In this document: positions 61,346 through 64,000 of the stretch, one piece after another
How positions within the stretch are numbered: position 1 is the stretch's first letter
Layout of the letters: the number at the start of each line of letters is the position of its first letter
Source of the DNA: Candidatus Heimdallarchaeota archaeon
GTDB lineage: Archaea; Asgardarchaeota; Heimdallarchaeia; Heimdallarchaeales; Heimdallarchaeaceae
Assembly: GCA_016840095.1 (NCBI GenBank)
Contig: JAEOSZ010000040.1
Coordinates: forward strand, 42,194-106,193
Length of the DNA stretch: 64,000 nucleotides
Reading direction: 5' to 3'
Notes under the pieces: model-generated
The model's database searches: none
The model's input: the letters and a program-made list of their open reading frames with translations, nothing else
What the model was told of the DNA's origin: nothing
Translations under genes and position numbers: made by a program

Positions 61346-63083
61346 ATTTCAGTTTTTTCTTACGAATTACTATAATTACAGTCAAGAAGGTAAAAGCACC
61401 TAGTATCAGACTTGAAATTGTACCAAACTCGTTTACAACAGGTATATACACAATATTCCAACAATTTGAAAGAGTGCTGTTTCCGTAAAAATTATTGGCA
61501 ACAATAACATAGTAGAATGTTCCCATTGCTGGAAGTGTGTCATTATAGAAATGTGTGACATTGTTACCAATTGGAGTAAGGCTTTCAACTGATAAGATAT
61601 TGGAAGTTGAACGATAGATGTAGTACAATGAAGCCCCAGGTACATCATTCCAGTCCAAGAAAACTGTTGCTACATGGGTAGGATTGGGTAATATAGGAGA
61701 CAATTCGGGAGCTCTAGGAGGTCCAGCAAAGATTTTGTAGAAAATATCATAATCGTCTCCACTGTTAGTGTAGTTTGTACTGTCTGCCCAACAAATATGG
61801 ATATGTCCAGCAAGATCAGATGCAATTGCTGAATTCCCACAATATGAGGTACTCTCTGATGATATAAGTCGAGTTCCTGTCCATAGATTAGTTGAAGCAT
61901 CCCAGTATTTGTAGAAAATATCATACTCTGGTCCAGATCCAAGTATATTTGTTCCATCAACCCAAGTAACATGGGCATTCCCTTCAATATCTGTAGTCAA
62001 ATGTTCAAAAATAGATTGTCCTGTACTTTCAGCAGACACAACTTCTGTCACTGTCCATGATGAAGTTTGGTTATCCCATCTCTTATAGAAAATATCAGGC
62101 TCTGTGCCACTACTAAGATAATCAGTAGAATCCATCCAAACTATATGCGCAGAATCGAAAAGATCAATAGCAATTTTTGGATAAACTGATGCTGATGTGC
62201 TTTCTGTAGATACAACTTCTGTTACTGACCAAATGGATGTAGAATAATTTCTTTTAATGTAAAAGATATCAGAATCAGTCCCACAATTGGTGTAGTTTTC
62301 TCGGTCTTCCCATACAATATATACATTCAGAGCAGAATCAGTTGCAATATAAGGGTAATAAGAACCATCATTACTGACTGTAGACACAACTTCTGTCATT
62401 GTCCATGAAGTTGTCGAAGCATTCCAGCATTTATAGAAAATGTCATCATCTGTTCCACAATTAGTGTAGTTTGTTCCATCATCCCAGGTTATATGGATAT
62501 TACTTGCTAAATCAACTTCCAATGAAGGTGATTGAGATGATTCAACACTTTCAGTAGACACAACTTCTGTCACTGTCCATGAAGTTGTTGAAGCATTCCA
62601 GCACTTGTAGAAAATGTCATCATCTGTTCCACAATTAGTGTAGTTTGTTCCATCATTCCATGCAATGTGAACATTTCCCTTACTATCAGTATCAATAGAA
62701 GGATCTAAAGACGATTCATTACTTTCAGTAGACACAACTTCTGTCACTGTCCATGAATTTGTCGAAGCATTCCAGCATTTATAGAAAATGTCATCATCTG
62801 TTCCTGATCCACCATAACTAGATCTTTCATACCAGGTTATATGCACATTACCATTTGAATCTACTTTCATAGAAGGCATAGAAGAATCATCAGTACTTTC
62901 AGTTGAAACTACTTCCGTTTGCGTCCATGTCCAAGGAATTTGTTCAGAGGAGTTTGTAATAGAATTATAGGAATCATTGACACTAGCTTCAATGTTAAAT
63001 GTACTGAGAGGATAAGTGGTTATTATGAAACCAATCAACAGAATACTTATTTTTGTTTTAAATTTATTTTTACCATTTTTCAT
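61344..63083 (-). CDS. Seven-repeat beta-propeller surface protein with PEFG-like anchor, copy 2
   Basis: 579 residues, the same length as copy 1, with the same order: signal peptide, seven repeats (TEVVSTEST... DIFYKCW), fibronectin-III-like domain and anchor VVNEFGTISSLILGAFTFL plus KKKLK. Three of the blades have an extra Cys (FYKCWNAS) beside the TNCG Cys, so this copy is richer in thiols than copy 1. Repeats 1-4 are very alike at the DNA level, which points to recent internal duplication or conversion. Upstream and downstream flanks are also copies of those around gene 1, so the whole unit was duplicated. Confidence 0.82.
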   Translation of the reverse strand: MKNGKNKFKTKISILLIGFIITTYPLSTFNIEASVNDSYNSITNSSEQIPWTWTQTEVVSTESTDDSSMPSMKVDSNGNVHITWYERSSYGGSGTDDDIFYKCWNASTNSWTVTEVVSTESNESSLDPSIDTDSKGNVHIAWNDGTNYTNCGTDDDIFYKCWNASTTSWTVTEVVSTESVESSQSPSLEVDLASNIHITWDDGTNYTNCGTDDDIFYKCWNASTTSWTMTEVVSTVSNDGSYYPYIATDSALNVYIVWEDRENYTNCGTDSDIFYIKRNYSTSIWSVTEVVSTESTSASVYPKIAIDLFDSAHIVWMDSTDYLSSGTEPDIFYKRWDNQTSSWTVTEVVSAESTGQSIFEHLTTDIEGNAHVTWVDGTNILGSGPEYDIFYKYWDASTNLWTGTRLISSESTSYCGNSAIASDLAGHIHICWADSTNYTNSGDDYDIFYKIFAGPPRAPELSPILPNPTHVATVFLDWNDVPGASLYYIYRSTSNILSVESLTPIGNNVTHFYNDTLPAMGTFYYVIVANNFYGNSTLSNCWNIVYIPVVNEFGTISSLILGAFTFLTVIIVIRKKKLK

Positions 63084-63200
63084 AGTATCAACCTTTTATT
63101 AAATCATCAAATCATTCAAGTTCAAACGATTTTTTCAAATTGTTAACAATAAGTGTTAGAAATAAAAGCATTTTCTAGAAATCAAAGATAAAAAAAGTGA

Positions 63201-63219
63201 GAACTAGACAAACTAGTTC
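63201..63219 (-). terminator. GAACTAG/CTAGTTC hairpin after propeller gene 3
   Basis: A perfect 7-bp stem with loop ACAAA overlapping the stop at 63218; third member of the hairpin family. Confidence 0.55.
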
Positions 63220-64000
63220 ATTTTGATTTATTTTTACGAGTTTTCATGATAACTAGAGAAACAACCATTGCTCCAAGGATTAGACCTGAAATTATTGTGA
63301 ATTCTCTCACATGGGGAATCTTGTACTCTACATATTGACAATTGGAATGAGAGCTGTTTCCTGCATTGTTTTCTGCAACTATAACATAGTAATAGTAATC
63401 TTCTGCTGGTAATGAATCGTCATAGAAACTAGCATAAACAGTAGCAATAGGGATTAGATCTTCTACATTCCAGATATAGGAAGTTGAACGGTAGACATAG
63501 TAGAGATTAGTTCTAGTAACGTCGTTCCAATCTAGAGAAACATCTGCAGAATCAGAAGGATTGGGAACAATGAAAGCTAAATCAGGCTTATCAGGGGTTC
63601 CAGAGAAATAATTGTAGAAGATATCAATGTCTGAGCCTGAAAAATCATAGTCAGTAATATCATCCCATATTACATGGAGGACTCCCTTAGAATCAACTCC
63701 AAAACTACATTCATCGGAAAGTAGGGTACTTTCTGTTGAAACGATAGCTGGATCTGTCCATTCGGATACAGTTGTTTCTCTATATTTATAGAAAATATCA
63801 TAATCAGTTCCTGGACCATCTAGATCTGTCCTATCCTGCCAAACACAATGAATTCCATCATCTGAATCAACATATATATATGGATTTCTTGCATCGTCTG
63901 TAGAATCGAGAGTAACTACCTGAGTTAGCTCCCAAGTAGACATTGAAACACTCCATTGTCTATAAAATACATCAGGGTCAGTTCCTGAACCTAAATAATC
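63218..64000 (-). CDS. Beta-propeller surface protein, copy 3 (5' end outside the window)
   Basis: The frame is open to the last base of the window, so about 260 C-terminal residues are seen. An ATG at 63943 lies inside a repeat and is not the start. At least three repeats are visible (TDPDVFYRQW, DYDIFYKYRE, DIDIFYNYF); they use DGPGTD or DFSGSD where copies 1-2 have TNCGTD, so the blade Cys is missing. Then follow the fibronectin-like domain and the anchor HVREFTIISGLILGAMVV plus KTRKNKSK. It is the most divergent of the three and probably the oldest. Confidence 0.8.
   Translation of the reverse strand, partial: DYLGSGTDPDVFYRQWSVSMSTWELTQVVTLDSTDDARNPYIYVDSDDGIHCVWQDRTDLDGPGTDYDIFYKYRETTVSEWTDPAIVSTESTLLSDECSFGVDSKGVLHVIWDDITDYDFSGSDIDIFYNYFSGTPDKPDLAFIVPNPSDSADVSLDWNDVTRTNLYYVYRSTSYIWNVEDLIPIATVYASFYDDSLPAEDYYYYVIVAENNAGNSSHSNCQYVEYKIPHVREFTIISGLILGAMVVSLVIMKTRKNKSK

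Noticed and set aside
59475..63083. Regularly spaced DNA repeats of about 170 bp that could look like a repeat array
   Set aside because: They stay in frame, encode the 56-residue blades of two proteins and have no constant short repeat with unique spacers.

Overview
The window looks like a piece of an AT-rich archaeal chromosome, most likely from an Asgard-type (perhaps Heimdallarchaeia-like) archaeon. The archaeal signs seen directly are TATA-like boxes 25-28 nt upstream of start codons (leaderless genes), frequent TTG/GTG starts, oligo-T and hairpin 3' ends, NosD-type beta-helix surface proteins with one C-terminal membrane anchor, GH57 glycogen enzymes, an M29 aminopeptidase and a THEP1 NTPase. 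The Asgard hint comes from two tandem Ras-like small GTPases, a small RING-like zinc protein and a sortilin-like Asp-box protein. Lineage is inference; no rRNA or tRNA gene was seen.

Layout. 1-4.9 kb: methyltransferases and a minus-strand surface-sugar operon (glycosyltransferase, epimerase, CapD-like dehydratase, methyltransferase). 4.9-8.3 kb: CpXC zinc protein, VKOR, beta-helix surface protein. 8.4-16.6 kb: glycogen/sugar-phosphate region with a phosphohexomutase homologue that has lost all its active-site loops, a coupled 50-residue zinc ribbon, GH57 branching enzyme, LytM-like peptidase, glycogen synthase, GH57 amylase-like protein and GalT-like protein. 16.7-25.2 kb: DAK-type domain protein, THEP1, then an extracytoplasmic thiol-redox block (two anchored TlpA-like proteins, a thioredoxin-CcdA fusion, a Cys-containing anchored protein) interleaved with tandem alpha/beta hydrolases and zinc-finger proteins. 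25.2-37.2 kb: M29 peptidase, serine hydrolase, membrane pyrophosphatase, MFS carrier, 38-residue basic protein, two GTPases, a class V aminotransferase and a SERCA-like Ca2+ ATPase. 37.3-46.4 kb: a catabolic cluster (MocA-like, fused XdhD-like Mo hydroxylase, carbamate kinase, YgeW-like and ATCase-like transcarbamylases, hydantoinase) resembling the bacterial ygeW/hyuA/yqeA/xdhD purine cluster. 46.4-64 kb: a surface-protein region with two beta-helix proteins, a 1406-residue Asp-box protein, three tandem seven-repeat propeller proteins with PEFG-like tails, an alcohol dehydrogenase, and an acyltransferase plus DUF6320-like pair.

The most unusual observation is a recurring set of orphan gene 3' tails. 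Short stretches of about 57-87 nt encode only the last 18-23 residues of a nearby intact gene, in the same orientation, and sit close to a convergent neighbour's stop codon. One or two unrelated genes lie between the tail and the intact parent. Four cases are seen: one GH57 branching enzyme tail, two alcohol dehydrogenase tails in series and one propeller-protein tail. The GH57 tail differs from its parent mainly by synonymous changes. This suggests either repeated insertion of one-gene cassettes at gene 3' ends with carried-in replacement tails, or repeated paralogue loss.

Together the genes describe an organism with glycogen storage, pyrophosphate and Ca2+ gradients, anaerobic-style salvage of energy from purine/hydantoin compounds through carbamoyl phosphate, and a heavily decorated cell surface maintained by a disulfide-handling system.
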